In this document: positions 1 through 9,754 of the stretch, in pieces
Numbering within the stretch: the first letter of the stretch is position 1
How the letters are laid out: each line of letters begins with the position of its first letter
Assembly (NCBI GenBank): GCA_963677655.1
Contig: OY782088.1
Strand: one strand, 5' to 3'
Length of the DNA: 64,000 nt
From: Saccharicrinis sp963677655
Lineage (GTDB): Bacteria > Bacteroidota > Bacteroidia > Bacteroidales > Marinilabiliaceae
Notes under the pieces: generated by a model
Databases searched by the model: none
The model's input: only the letters and a program-made list of their open reading frames with translations
What the model was told of the DNA's origin: nothing
Program-made: the position numbers and the translations under genes

Positions 1-2004
1 AGCCACCCATATTGTACCTGTTAAATCCTGATGAATATCAAAAATATCATTGTTTGACAATGAGTTAACCACACCCATATCCTTGTAAAAACGCTTAAAT
101 ATCTTTCTTTTGGATATAAGATATTTAGAATCCAGGAAGTTTAATCCATTTACTGTTCCAATCCAGAGATTGTTATTACGATCCTTATATAATTTTCTAA
201 TTCTGTTATCACTTAAACTAGTAGAGTCCGAAATTTCAGTTGAGTAATTCGTAAATGTGATTTTTGATTTGGAATTTGGATTCTTAATCACACTCAGTCC
301 ACCATGATAAGTACCAATCCATATTTGTTGATATTGATCTTGTATTAAGGAATAAATATCATTAAACGGTAAACTAGTTGAATCACCTTCAATATGTTTA
401 TATAAATCAATAGGAAATTTTTTAACTGAATACTTCTCAAAATCCAGGATGTTTTTTATGTGATAAAGACCATTTCCTTTAGTTCCAACCCACAAATCAT
501 TTCCATCTGCTAAAAGAGCATAAACATTTCTTCGTGTATAATCATTTTTATTATCAAGATCATCTGGAATACAAAAAAGAGTTTTATTATTCTTATCACA
601 ACAATAAATACTGCCATATCTGGTTCCTACCCAAATTCTCTCCTTATCATCTTCTGTAATACAACGAACTTCGTTTTGAGTTCTATAAGGAGCATTTTGA
701 ACCAACTCTTTATACTGAAATTTACTTTCTTCAAGGTTTAGTTTATTTAATCCTCCTTTATAAGTTCCTATCCAAAGATTTTTAGAATTATCTTCATAAA
801 GCATTTGGATATAATTAGAAGACAAACTGTATGTATTCTTCTTTTCAAAATAAAAATACTCGAACGATTGTTTCTTTCTATTAAACTTACACAATCCTCC
901 TCCGTATATTCCAATCCAAATAGTACCTTTGGTATCTTCTAAAAACCTTGGCTTTTCAGGATCACCAAGAGATTCTCGTTTATGACTATTTAAATCAAAA
1001 TGTTTAAACCTTTTGTTGTGCGGATCAAACATAGTTATACCTTTTAATGATGTTAACATCCAAAAGGTTCCTGTTCGGTCACAATATATCTTATAAAAAT
1101 TTTTAAGGTTAGATGGCTGATAATTTGTTACCTGAAGTTCTTTGTTTACATGATAAAAACCCTTTCCTGCTGTAGAAATAACAAAGTCACCATCCGTTCC
1201 CACTTTTATATCTTTAACATCTAGTGTTGAATCTGGAATAATTTCCCATTGGGTAAAATTCCCATTTTTATATTCAAACAATCCATGAGAGTCAGTACCG
1301 AAAAGAAGATGACCTTTATTAATTTCAAAACAATTATCAAAATAATGCGATGAATCAATGATGTGATCTTGTGAATCTTTAAGTACTGAAACATCCACAC
1401 TATCATTCTCTAACATTATCAAACCATTTTGAGTACCCATCCAGATTTTATTCTCCGAATCCTGATATATAAATGTTTCTTTGTTAGAGGGAGTTATTTC
1501 TCCTACATTAAAAATATCGAATTCAAAATAATCAGATCCCTTTTCTTGTTTTACCCGTATTATACCTCCTTCATCCCCTGCAATCCATACAATAGATGGT
1601 GAACTACTATATATATCAATCCTATTTTTGGCATTTAATATATCAGGAGGAAAACTTAAACTTATATTGATAAATTTCTCTTCTTGCGGATCAAATCTTA
1701 ATACCTGAAAATTGTATGTTATTATCCATATATAGTTCAAACTATCTTCGAACATATAATATATTCTATTGCTCGAAAGACTACTTATGTTACCTGGCTC
1801 GTAAGTATAATTACGAACCTCTTTACCATCATATCTATTTAATCCATTTAAAGTTCCAAACCATAAATATCCATCTTCTGTTTGTATAATATTAGTGATG
1901 GAATTATTTGACAGGCCATCCTTTATAGTAATGTGTTCGAATCGATCTTGAGAAAAAACACTAACAGAAGTTAACCAAATAGTAACTATAAATATAAATT
2001 TCAT
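1..2004 (-). CDS. Propeller-type two-component sensor, N-terminal part (C-terminus beyond window)
   Basis: The minus-strand frame is open from 2004 to the left edge, about 668 codons without a stop. The chosen ATG at 2004 starts a good signal peptide (MKFIFIVTIWLTSVSVFSQ); ATGs at 2043 and 2046 would only add a non-hydrophobic extension. After the signal come many Reg_prop blades with the hallmarks of periplasmic sensor propellers, such as GLSNNSITNI, GYLWFGTLNGLNRYDG near the N-terminus and NNLWIGTVNGLNFL near the left edge. Everything visible is propeller, so the Y_Y_Y domain, membrane segment, kinase and possible receiver/AraC parts must lie to the left. By family knowledge such sensors bind oligosaccharides in the periplasm and control a neighbouring polysaccharide locus. 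The adjacent GH28 and PL11 genes make pectin or rhamnogalacturonan fragments the likely signal. Whether it is a full hybrid two-component regulator cannot be seen. Confidence 0.9.
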   Translation of the reverse strand, partial: MKFIFIVTIWLTSVSVFSQDRFEHITIKDGLSNNSITNIIQTEDGYLWFGTLNGLNRYDGKEVRNYTYEPGNISSLSSNRIYYMFEDSLNYIWIITYNFQVLRFDPQEEKFINISLSFPPDILNAKNRIDIYSSSPSIVWIAGDEGGIIRVKQEKGSDYFEFDIFNVGEITPSNKETFIYQDSENKIWMGTQNGLIMLENDSVDVSVLKDSQDHIIDSSHYFDNCFEINKGHLLFGTDSHGLFEYKNGNFTQWEIIPDSTLDVKDIKVGTDGDFVISTAGKGFYHVNKELQVTNYQPSNLKNFYKIYCDRTGTFWMLTSLKGITMFDPHNKRFKHFDLNSHKRESLGDPEKPRFLEDTKGTIWIGIYGGGLCKFNRKKQSFEYFYFEKKNTYSLSSNYIQMLYEDNSKNLWIGTYKGGLNKLNLEESKFQYKELVQNAPYRTQNEVRCITEDDKERIWVGTRYGSIYCCDKNNKTLFCIPDDLDNKNDYTRRNVYALLADGNDLWVGTKGNGLYHIKNILDFEKYSVKKFPIDLYKHIEGDSTSLPFNDIYSLIQDQYQQIWIGTYHGGLSVIKNPNSKSKITFTNYSTEISDSTSLSDNRIRKLYKDRNNNLWIGTVNGLNFLDSKYLISKRKIFKRFYKDMGVVNSLSNNDIFDIHQDLTGTIWVA

Positions 2005-2370
2005 CACTAGATTTCTTTGGAGATATATTCTACTAGTTATCATCATTAATTTTGTATTTTTTGACTATAACTGAATTTAAACCCAGTTATAAACTTTAAA
2101 TATAAATAATAATGAGGTTAGAAACGAAATTATCGATTTAATTTAATTTGTGGAATATTGGTTTTTAAAAACCAAAGAAAAAATTATCTTTTTTTAGATA
2201 GAAGTTAATATATAATTGGCAGCAGGATTAGAATTGTAACACCAAACAAAGGAGGGGTAATTTTGTCATAATTGCAGAAGAATGTATACTTTATTAATAA
2301 TTCGACATTTATTTCCTACAGCTAAAATCTCATATCAAAGAATTAAAATATTAGGATAGTAAACTTGAAT
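2005..2370. other. Intergenic region between sensor and GH28 gene
   Basis: 366 bases, strongly AT-rich, lying upstream of the sensor start and downstream of the GH28 stop (both genes on the minus strand). I see no reading frame with coding character, no strong hairpin and no convincing promoter. It should carry the promoter of the sensor gene. Confidence 0.5.
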
Positions 2371-3762
2371 TTATTTTTCGGCCAATTCTTTAATTGTAAC
2401 TCTTTCAAAATTGATCACATTTTCATTCATAATTTCCTGATCTGTTACATTTTCTGAAGTTACATTTTTCAAACATACATTCTTAACATTTGAATCTTCT
2501 TGTCCCTGTATTTTTGAAATAAACTGAACATCTGTAGCATGTACATTTTCAAGTATAATATTACTTATTGGAGTTAACCTTTTTTCATATGTAGGCACCA
2601 GATCACCCCATTGATAAAGTACATCTGTTTCTATACCTAAAATTCCTTTATCGATTTTACCACATTTTACATTGCTCATGTGTATGTTATTAACAAAACC
2701 ACCACGTCGCTCATTGGTTTTAATATATAACAAATGGTTTAGTTTTGCATCAACAGAAACTTCACAACTATCCATAAAAATATTTTGTACTCCTCCTGAC
2801 AATTCACTTCCTATCGCCAATAACTGATGTCCATTTTTAACGAAGCAATTTTTTATTACCACATTCTTTGTTGGTGTATTAAACTCCCATGCTTCTTGAT
2901 TTCTGCCTGATTTAACAGCAATTGCATCATCTCCCTGATCAAATATGCAATTTTCAATGAGCATATTTTGAGTCATTTCAGGATCAACACCATCATTATT
3001 TTTATTTTTTGCTTGTACTTTTACATCTCTGATTACAACATTCTTTGACATATATGGATGTATTACCCAAAAAGGACTATTAGTTATAGAAACACCTTCT
3101 AATAATACTTTATCACAACGGTTGAATTGTATAAATTGAGGTCGTAAATGAGCTGTATCGTTGACCATTTGTCTTTTCTCAACAGGAATAAATTCGGAAG
3201 CCATGTTGTATAATTTTTTTAAGTTATTCTTTTGTGATAAAGATCTACTAAAAAAATCTTTCCAAACATCCATTTTCGCCTTTAACTCGCCCTTACCAGT
3301 AATAGCAATATTTTCACAATTATAAGCATATATTAGCGGGGAATAATTAAAACACTCCATTCCCTCCCATGTAGTATGTACAGCAGGTAAGTAATCTTCT
3401 GGTAATTCTGAAAATAGTAAAACAGCACCTTCATCTAAATGCAAATTCACATTACTTTTAAGGTGAATTTTTCCCGTTAGCCATTCCCCTTTGGGAATTT
3501 GAACAGTGCCGCCATCTAATTCACTAGCTTTATTTATAGCTTCTGCTATAGCTTTAGTTGTTTTTGGTTTATTGCCAGGTTTGGCTCCAAAATCAATAAT
3601 ATTAAATTTTTTACAGGTCTTAAAATCAGGAGTTTTAATTGTAGGCATATCAAAAGGAGCATTAACCGCTAAATCTAAAGTCAATACCTTATGTATATTT
3701 TCCTTACATGAAGAAAATATTACTGAACTTAAGATAATAATGATTAAAAATGCATTCTTCAT
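2371..3762 (-). CDS. GH28 family polygalacturonase-like lipoprotein
   Basis: A right-handed beta-helix pectinase of glycoside hydrolase family 28, which hydrolyses galacturonic acid linkages in pectin. Start chosen at 3762 because MKNAFLIIII...IFSSC is a clean SPII signal with lipobox Cys19; the longer frame adds 16 residues before it without function. Family signatures in order: FNIIDFGAKPG near residue 53, NNDGVDP (Asp257), QGDDAIAVKSGR (Asp278, Asp279), NGHQ (His312) and LYIK (Lys348). These match the GH28 NxD, DD, GH and RIK blocks, except that Tyr replaces the Arg of RIK. About 463 residues is normal for Bacteroidota exo-acting members, and the family rhamnogalacturonan and xylogalacturonan branches cannot be excluded. 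It sits between a propeller sensor and a PL11 rhamnogalacturonan lyase, which favours RG-I or mixed pectin as substrate. Lipid anchoring suggests periplasmic or surface location. Confidence 0.88.
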   Translation of the reverse strand: MKNAFLIIIILSSVIFSSCKENIHKVLTLDLAVNAPFDMPTIKTPDFKTCKKFNIIDFGAKPGNKPKTTKAIAEAINKASELDGGTVQIPKGEWLTGKIHLKSNVNLHLDEGAVLLFSELPEDYLPAVHTTWEGMECFNYSPLIYAYNCENIAITGKGELKAKMDVWKDFFSRSLSQKNNLKKLYNMASEFIPVEKRQMVNDTAHLRPQFIQFNRCDKVLLEGVSITNSPFWVIHPYMSKNVVIRDVKVQAKNKNNDGVDPEMTQNMLIENCIFDQGDDAIAVKSGRNQEAWEFNTPTKNVVIKNCFVKNGHQLLAIGSELSGGVQNIFMDSCEVSVDAKLNHLLYIKTNERRGGFVNNIHMSNVKCGKIDKGILGIETDVLYQWGDLVPTYEKRLTPISNIILENVHATDVQFISKIQGQEDSNVKNVCLKNVTSENVTDQEIMNENVINFERVTIKELAEK

Positions 3763-3863
3763 TGATATTGTTTTTATGAAGTTTAAATCAAAGACGGGCA
3801 TATTAAACACCCTAAAAATCAGAATTATGCCTTACGTTTTAAATCAAGCGATTTAGTATTAAT

Positions 3864-3908
3864 AGCATGAAGCTATTTAAAGTAGAATAACCTTAAATGC
3901 TTCATGCT
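3864..3908. repeat. 10-bp perfect inverted repeat in PL11-GH28 gap
   Basis: AGCATGAAGC at 3864-3873 pairs perfectly with GCTTCATGCT at 3899-3908 across a 25-base loop. It lies just after the stop of the PL11 gene. There is no T-run after it, so it is a weak terminator candidate or a processing / stability hairpin. Confidence 0.4.
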
Positions 3909-3936
3909 TAATCACAGACTCTTTTTTACAACTATA

Positions 3937-6900
3937 TTATTCTACTACTAACTTTTGAATAAATGAACCTGAGTTATTACTTAATTTCAATAAGTAAATT
4001 CCTTTTTTAAGAGTACTTATATCAAATTTATTTTCTCCTGTATAGTATATATCATTCTTTACCAAACTACCAGTTAAATCATAAATCATCATATCTCCAC
4101 TTGTACTTATATCATTAAGTACTTTAACATACAATGTTTCTGAGGCTGGATTCGGATAAATTGTAATATTATCGGCTGACATTTCAACTGAATTATCTTC
4201 GACACCAGTAGCATATGAATCACAATCTAAAGCAACAGCAGCACTAGCTGTTTGTGATATTATTTCAAAATAATCGATATTTCCAAGACCTCCTGAAGTG
4301 GTTGCTACTAATGAAATTTCATAATTACCTGCAGTTAAACTTACATCGGTAGATTCTGTAATCCACGTAGTCCATCCTCCTGTACTTGCAAAAGTTAATG
4401 TTTCACCTTCCTGAGTTCCGTTTAAAAACAAATTACCTGGTCTGTCGCTAGATGCCGCATATCTCCAAAGAAATGTATATGATCCGTCTTCAGGTATTGT
4501 AACTGTCCAATTGACTCCTTCTCCCACTGCGTTATCAGTATTTGCATACCCTGTTCCAGTATATCCTTCATTAGAATATTCAATCCATCCTTCTGTAATA
4601 AAACCACAGAAACCTATCTCTGATAAATCAGACTGAATAAAGGTTAATAAACCTACGTTAATCGTATGTATTTCAGTTTCTGTTGAGTTACCCAAATCAT
4701 CCGTAACAACAGCTTTTATTTCATAAGTTCCATATCCAGGGTTATCAACAGTTGTAGAATAAGGCTCTTCAGTTAAAGTAACTACTTCTTCATCATTAAA
4801 ATAGAAAACAACACTGGCAATTGTTCCATCAGAATCGTAGGCATCAACACTTAATGGAATAGATTCTGATAGTTCATAAATTTTTTCATCTTCTGGTGAA
4901 GTGAATGTTACATGAGGATACCCTTCATCAACAGTGATAGTATGAACATCTGATTCAATTAAATTACTTTCCGCATCATTACCTGATGCAACAATACTAT
5001 GTACTCCAGTTTCTAAACCTTCAATTTTTACAATATAAGGAGCTTCAGTTAAAGTAGCTAAAGTAACATCTCCATCTTTAATTGTAACATCTCCTACTAT
5101 TCCAACTGTTTGAACATTGATATAAACATATCTGCCTAATTCCAGTTCATAGTTTATTACAGGATCTACTATTTGTATAAACGGATCTACATCCGGATTA
5201 ATCATTGTAATATTTTGGTCAGGCTGGGCTGGCATATCTGCACCTAAATAAAAACTAGTATGCGGAGGTTGATTATAGGCAACGTTTTGCCATGTTAGTG
5301 CCAAACGATATTGAGGATCATGCAAAAGTGTATACAACCCATGAGTGGTTGTTTCTGTTGTTGTATATATTCTTAAGTATTTATTATCTGTAGTACGCCA
5401 GATAACTTCTTCTCTCCAGTCTCCTAAAATATCGCCACTTATTGAAGGAACAGCTTTTGTGCTGTTATTTGACGAACAATAATCTCCTGTTTCAAGTATC
5501 GCATTTTTATCAGTTGTAGACCATTTTTGTATTGTAGTTCCACTCAATATTTCACGTGTTAAATCACCATCCCACCAACATGCAAAATTAATTGATGGCC
5601 ATTCACTACTTTCGTTGATCTCTGTACCTTCATCATTATAAAAACCTAATGAATATCTATCTGTAGCTGGAGAATATGCTTTTCCATATGCCCAAAATTC
5701 ACAACCCGGATTATCATCAGTAACATCATCAGCCATTCCTCGACCTATATCTGATACTTCTCCCACATTTTTTGACCATATGATCTCCCCAGATTCTGCC
5801 TTAGCAAACCAAACAGCATCAACTAATCCTTGTGTAACTTTATTGGTTGAACTAGCAGACTCACTAGGCATAAAATACTCTAGTCCGTTCCTATCAGCAT
5901 CAAAATCACCAAGATGTGTAGCATCTCCATGGTTGTTTCCTGTAGTCCAAAGTCCTTGTCCATCATCATCTACAGCCATTGCTCCATAAACAATCTCATC
6001 CTTACCATCACCATCAACATCACCAACAGATAAACTGTGTGCCCCTTGTCCGGCGTAAAGACTATAAGCATTTCCATCTTTTCCGATAAGATCATCATCA
6101 GTATTAAATAACCATCTTTGTGTTAATGTTCCATCTGCAAAATCCCACGCTGCTAAAGTAGATTTAGCATAATATCCTCGACACATTACTAAACTAGGAT
6201 TTGTTCCATCAAGATAAGCAACACAAGCAAGGAATCTGTCACATCTGTTACCATAGCTATCACCCCATTCAGAAATAGTACCTCGTCCAGGCACATAGTC
6301 TACTGTAGTTATTTCTGCACCTGTTTCTCCATTAAATACAGTTAAATATTCTGGTCCTTCAAGAATGTATCCATCACTGTTTCTATAATCAGCAGCATCA
6401 TCATCACTAGCAGCAGGGCCAACACTTAAATAAGCTCCAGTAGCATCCTGTGTTCCAGGAGCAGTTTTACATGCTATTTCAGCTTTACCATCACCATCAA
6501 GGTCATACACCATAAATTGAGTATAGTGTGAACCAGCCCTAATGTTAACACCAAGGCAAACACTCCATAAAAGTTCTCCATTTAATTCGTATGCCTGAAG
6601 ATATACGGGATCTGTATAACCTGATTGAGAGTTATCTTTATGAGAATTTTCCATCTTGACAACAATTTCCATTTCTCCATCTCCATCTAAATCTGCAATA
6701 GAACAATCTTCAGATGCATAAGTTTCATCAGGTGCTTGTAATGGAATTTCTTTATATTGATTTTCCCATACTACGGTAGCCTCAGATATACCAACAACTC
6801 CACTATTATCTACAATCTCAAGGTAATAATAATCATCTTTGGTACCTTCTGCATCAAGGTAATTAGAAACATCTGAAATAGGACTATCATTAACTAAGGT

Positions 6901-7125
6901 TCCATCCCTATATATATTAAAGGCAATATCTGATGCATCAGTTGCGAACTTTCTCCAACTGACAAATACTCCATTATCTTCAGTTTTAACAGCTACCAAT
7001 CCTCTATCTAATGATTCCATTATTCGTTGCGAAAAAGCTGTAAAACCAACAGTTATAAAGACCATAACAAATGCTAGTCGAAAGAACTGTAATTTTATTT
7101 TTTTGTAATTTTTAAAGGTGCACAT
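3937..7125 (-). CDS. PL11 rhamnogalacturonan lyase, multidomain, T9SS-secreted
   Basis: A rhamnogalacturonan-I lyase of polysaccharide lyase family 11 (YesW/YesX-like), cleaving the GalA-Rha backbone by beta-elimination. The N-terminal signal peptide ends near AFSQ (residue 32), followed by the family opening LDRGLVAVK and SWRKFATD. The catalytic eight-bladed propeller covers about residues 35-640 and shows its calcium loops DLDGDGEMEIVVK, YDLDGDGKAEIACK and GDVDGDGKDEIVYG. Two Ig-like modules of similar sequence follow (about 690-770 and 775-860), then a CBM6/35-like jelly roll (about 870-975, ending GLGNIDYFEI). The last 77 residues are a T9SS type A sorting domain (ITIYPNPASETLYVK to FIQKLVVE). 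At 1062 residues it is far longer than the roughly 600-residue core enzyme because of these accessory modules. It is expected at the cell surface or released. Located between the GH28 gene and a small carbohydrate-binding gene, all on one strand. Confidence 0.93.
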   Translation of the reverse strand: MCTFKNYKKIKLQFFRLAFVMVFITVGFTAFSQRIMESLDRGLVAVKTEDNGVFVSWRKFATDASDIAFNIYRDGTLVNDSPISDVSNYLDAEGTKDDYYYLEIVDNSGVVGISEATVVWENQYKEIPLQAPDETYASEDCSIADLDGDGEMEIVVKMENSHKDNSQSGYTDPVYLQAYELNGELLWSVCLGVNIRAGSHYTQFMVYDLDGDGKAEIACKTAPGTQDATGAYLSVGPAASDDDAADYRNSDGYILEGPEYLTVFNGETGAEITTVDYVPGRGTISEWGDSYGNRCDRFLACVAYLDGTNPSLVMCRGYYAKSTLAAWDFADGTLTQRWLFNTDDDLIGKDGNAYSLYAGQGAHSLSVGDVDGDGKDEIVYGAMAVDDDGQGLWTTGNNHGDATHLGDFDADRNGLEYFMPSESASSTNKVTQGLVDAVWFAKAESGEIIWSKNVGEVSDIGRGMADDVTDDNPGCEFWAYGKAYSPATDRYSLGFYNDEGTEINESSEWPSINFACWWDGDLTREILSGTTIQKWSTTDKNAILETGDYCSSNNSTKAVPSISGDILGDWREEVIWRTTDNKYLRIYTTTETTTHGLYTLLHDPQYRLALTWQNVAYNQPPHTSFYLGADMPAQPDQNITMINPDVDPFIQIVDPVINYELELGRYVYINVQTVGIVGDVTIKDGDVTLATLTEAPYIVKIEGLETGVHSIVASGNDAESNLIESDVHTITVDEGYPHVTFTSPEDEKIYELSESIPLSVDAYDSDGTIASVVFYFNDEEVVTLTEEPYSTTVDNPGYGTYEIKAVVTDDLGNSTETEIHTINVGLLTFIQSDLSEIGFCGFITEGWIEYSNEGYTGTGYANTDNAVGEGVNWTVTIPEDGSYTFLWRYAASSDRPGNLFLNGTQEGETLTFASTGGWTTWITESTDVSLTAGNYEISLVATTSGGLGNIDYFEIISQTASAAVALDCDSYATGVEDNSVEMSADNITIYPNPASETLYVKVLNDISTSGDMMIYDLTGSLVKNDIYYTGENKFDISTLKKGIYLLKLSNNSGSFIQKLVVE

Positions 7126-7288
7126 TCTTATTTGTGTTAATAACTAATTAAAGCATACTAATAAATTCTATACTAATTAAATAGCTTGTTTTTTTAAAGG
7201 GAAAGGATAAAACAATCGGGATGGGGATAAGAACTCATTTAGGGATAAAAAGGATTAATTAAAAATTTCACTTAAAATAAAGTAAATA

Positions 7289-7314
7289 TAGAGCAGGCAT
7301 TAACACCTGCTCTA
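7289..7314 (-). terminator. Intrinsic terminator after the CBM-like gene
   Basis: TAGAGCAGG (7289-7297) and CCTGCTCTA (7306-7314) form a perfect 9-bp stem with an 8-base loop. On the minus strand it is followed by a T-rich stretch. It starts 24 bases past the stop of the gene ending at 7338, so that gene is probably transcribed separately from the PL11 gene. Confidence 0.65.
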
Positions 7315-7337
7315 CATAAAAAATCAATCAACCAAAT

Positions 7338-8282
7338 CTATTTAAGCATTATTTTCTTAACTAAAGTTTTACCACCATTAGTAAGCTTAACAAAATAAAT
7401 TCCTTTTACCATTTCACCAGAAACACTCCAGTTAATTTGTTTTTCACCAGCAGTTTGATCTTCGTTAACCAATACCTCAACTAATTCACCAGTTAAGCTA
7501 TATACGCTAATGTTAACTTTACCTGTAGTAAACACATCGTATGCAACTGTTGCATTGTCTACAACCGGATTAGGAAATACATCCATAGATTCAGAAACTT
7601 CTATTTCTGAAACCGGAGTAGCACCACCTGTAGATGCTGTCTCATCTAAACCTGGATCTTCGTCTGTATAATCAGTAGATGGAGATACTGCATCATCAAG
7701 AGTTAGATAAATCTTATCTAATCTGAAATTAGGCTCTCTCATATAAACTGCAATAGTATACTCACCCGCTGCATCAAATGTAAAAGTAACCGGAGTACCA
7801 CCTACATCAGTATTACTCCATCCCCATACACCATAAACATCTGCACCAATATCTGTAGCAGGATTCATTCTAACAGGTAAATCATCTGTACCATCATCTA
7901 ATCCTAAATGATAAGAATCACTAGCTCCATCATCGTAAGAACAACGAGCATACCATGTGTAAGTACCTGTAGTACTAATATTAACTTTGTAGTAGATAGC
8001 AGCTCCTACAGATTTAACAACCTCCTTATCTCCATTTCCATTTTCTGCAGTTAACTTCATATAACTACTACCTAAGTAACCTGCAAAGTCTGTAGCAGTT
8101 CCCCAAGTCGCATCAGCACAAGCTCCAGAACCATCTCTTAAACTGAAGTAATGTTCTGCCTCCATTACAACAAGTCCATCTGATTCCTGAAAGATGTAAT
8201 CCTGAGCGTTTACTTTTAAAGTAGTTGTACCAACAATCATTAACAAAGCAATGATTAATTTAGAAAGTAAAGAATTTTTCAT
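7338..8282 (-). CDS. Small secreted carbohydrate-binding (CBM6/35-like) protein with T9SS sorting domain
   Basis: Signal peptide (MKNSLLSKLIIALLMIVGTT... to VNAQ, residue 26), then one jelly-roll domain of about 180 residues starting LVVMEAEHYFSLRDG. The EAEHY opening, a central GTYTWYARCSYDDG and the final EPNFRLDKIYLT are typical of CBM6/CBM35-like domains. A linker rich in Thr, Asp and Ser is followed by a T9SS type A domain (about 235-314; DVFPNPVVDNATVAYDV ... GIYFVKLTNGGKTLVKKIMLK). No catalytic domain is present, so it is probably a stand-alone surface sugar-binding protein. It lies 212 bases upstream of the PL11 gene on the same strand, has its own terminator and is preceded by a very long non-coding region. 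A role in capturing pectin fragments is inference from the neighbours. Confidence 0.8.
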   Translation of the reverse strand: MKNSLLSKLIIALLMIVGTTTLKVNAQDYIFQESDGLVVMEAEHYFSLRDGSGACADATWGTATDFAGYLGSSYMKLTAENGNGDKEVVKSVGAAIYYKVNISTTGTYTWYARCSYDDGASDSYHLGLDDGTDDLPVRMNPATDIGADVYGVWGWSNTDVGGTPVTFTFDAAGEYTIAVYMREPNFRLDKIYLTLDDAVSPSTDYTDEDPGLDETASTGGATPVSEIEVSESMDVFPNPVVDNATVAYDVFTTGKVNISVYSLTGELVEVLVNEDQTAGEKQINWSVSGEMVKGIYFVKLTNGGKTLVKKIMLK

Positions 8283-9488
8283 AATTAAAACGTTTAATAA
8301 ATAAGTTAATTTCTGTTTGTATTCTTCTTAATTTTTGTTCCGAATAACATCAGCTAAAGTAATTTTGAGCGGGTATTTTCTTCCGTAATATTGTCTTGAT
8401 CAGACAGGGTAAAGTGTTTTTATGTAGGTAAAAATGTCTTTATTACAGGGCTAAAAGTGTTGCTATTGCTATTATTACGTAATATTTGTTAAAAAACATT
8501 ACATAATTACAGTTTTTAAAAGATGCTTTGGTCGCAATATTCTTGAGGAAAATGCTTTTATACCTTATAATTTTTGTTTGAATTAGTTAAAATATTTTTA
8601 ACCTGGACGAGTTTTAGGAGGGCCAACTAATAAAAAAACTATTTAGACATATACGTTTTATCAGATAACATTTATTTATACAATTTCTCTACCCATAGTA
8701 ATATTTATTACACAATAAATAATTTGATTATGAAGATCAAGATGATTATTTATTTAAATTATTGACACGGTTTAATCTTCAATATGAGCTAAAGAATCTA
8801 TTGCTCTTTAAACTACTTCAGAATAAAACGTTTCACATAATTGCTACTACTTGCCAGAACGAAGCTATGCTATGTATCAATATCAGTTTAGGAGTTTATG
8901 CGATGGATTATTTCTAAGCTCTGCATAGCTCAAGCAAACCAGACTCTACTCTAGCTTGAATCAATAATTACATTTTCAATGCTTGTAACTATGCTTTCAT
9001 ACTACAATTCGGGTTTAACCCGCGACTCTACAACTTACTAATATGATGTTATTTTATTCATTAGCAGTTCATGGATTTAATACAGACCTTTTTTAACAAT
9101 AGCAGTGTAGCAGATTATAAGAGTATTTTACTGAGAAGAAACTCTGGTGTATTCCTAGTTGAAATCATGTTAGAAACATCAAACACACGAATCAGAAATC
9201 AAAAGTTCATTATATTTAACATTAATAGCACAAATCCCCTAATATGTATCATATTATTCTTTCATCACCTTTAGCGTTTTGCTTCTAAAACCAATAGTAT
9301 TTAATAGTGTGAAATACGTTTATTTTGAGAGAGTTGAATGTAGATTTGTGATTTTGTATTTTTTTATAAATCAGCTCATTAACAGGCAAATGGTTTGTAT
9401 ACCAGCAACAATTCAGAGAGTTGATTATTAATAACCTAACTCGACATAAAATTTTGGATTCAGAACGCTTATAAATAGTAAGATTCGA
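8283..9488. other. Long non-coding region upstream of CBM-like gene
   Basis: About 1.2 kb without a convincing gene. The part next to 8282 should hold the promoter of the CBM-like gene. A 6-bp perfect hairpin (CGGGTT / AACCCG) sits at 9010-9022. The only sizeable frame (9071-9274, plus strand) has no signal, no motif and biased composition and I do not call it. Decayed insertion DNA is possible given the transposase to the right, but nothing recognisable remains. Confidence 0.5.
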
Positions 9489-9670
9489 TTGAAAATTAAG
9501 AAGGAATAGCGGGCTATTTCAATTAATTTTCAGGAAGAAGGTTGCTGTTTATAGGCGGAAACACTTATGCTTTGCATAAAAAACAGATCTACTTCGTTAA
9601 ATTTTTCGAGCTAGCTCGCTAGCCCTGCAAAATTTGCCTTGTATATCAGATTTTTATGACAATCTGAATT
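9489..9670 (+). ncRNA. Highly structured segment upstream of IS110 transposase; candidate bridge RNA
   Basis: Several nested hairpins lie within 180 bases. TGAAAATTAA (9490-9499) pairs with TTAATTTTCA (9523-9532), enclosing AATAGC / GCTATT (9505-9510, 9513-9518). CTGTTT...AAACAG encloses TTATGC-TTT-GCATAA around 9546-9587. CGAGCTAGCTCG (9607-9618) is a perfect palindrome. IS110-group elements are known to encode a structured bridge RNA in the non-coding end next to the transposase, and this fits by position. However, the 15-bp direct repeat described for the element would put this segment outside the insertion sequence, in which case it is an unrelated dispersed repeat. Not distinguishable from sequence alone. 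Confidence 0.3.
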
Positions 9671-9754
9671 CTATAATTTTAATCGAGTTTGTATGTTTAA
9701 ATCGTGAAGACCTAGAGGTATTAACTTTATTGTATTTACTAAAATATTAAGGTC

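Noticed and set aside
9071..9274. 67-residue frame in the long non-coding region
   Set aside because: No motif, signal or plausible composition; adjacent to mobile DNA and isolated.
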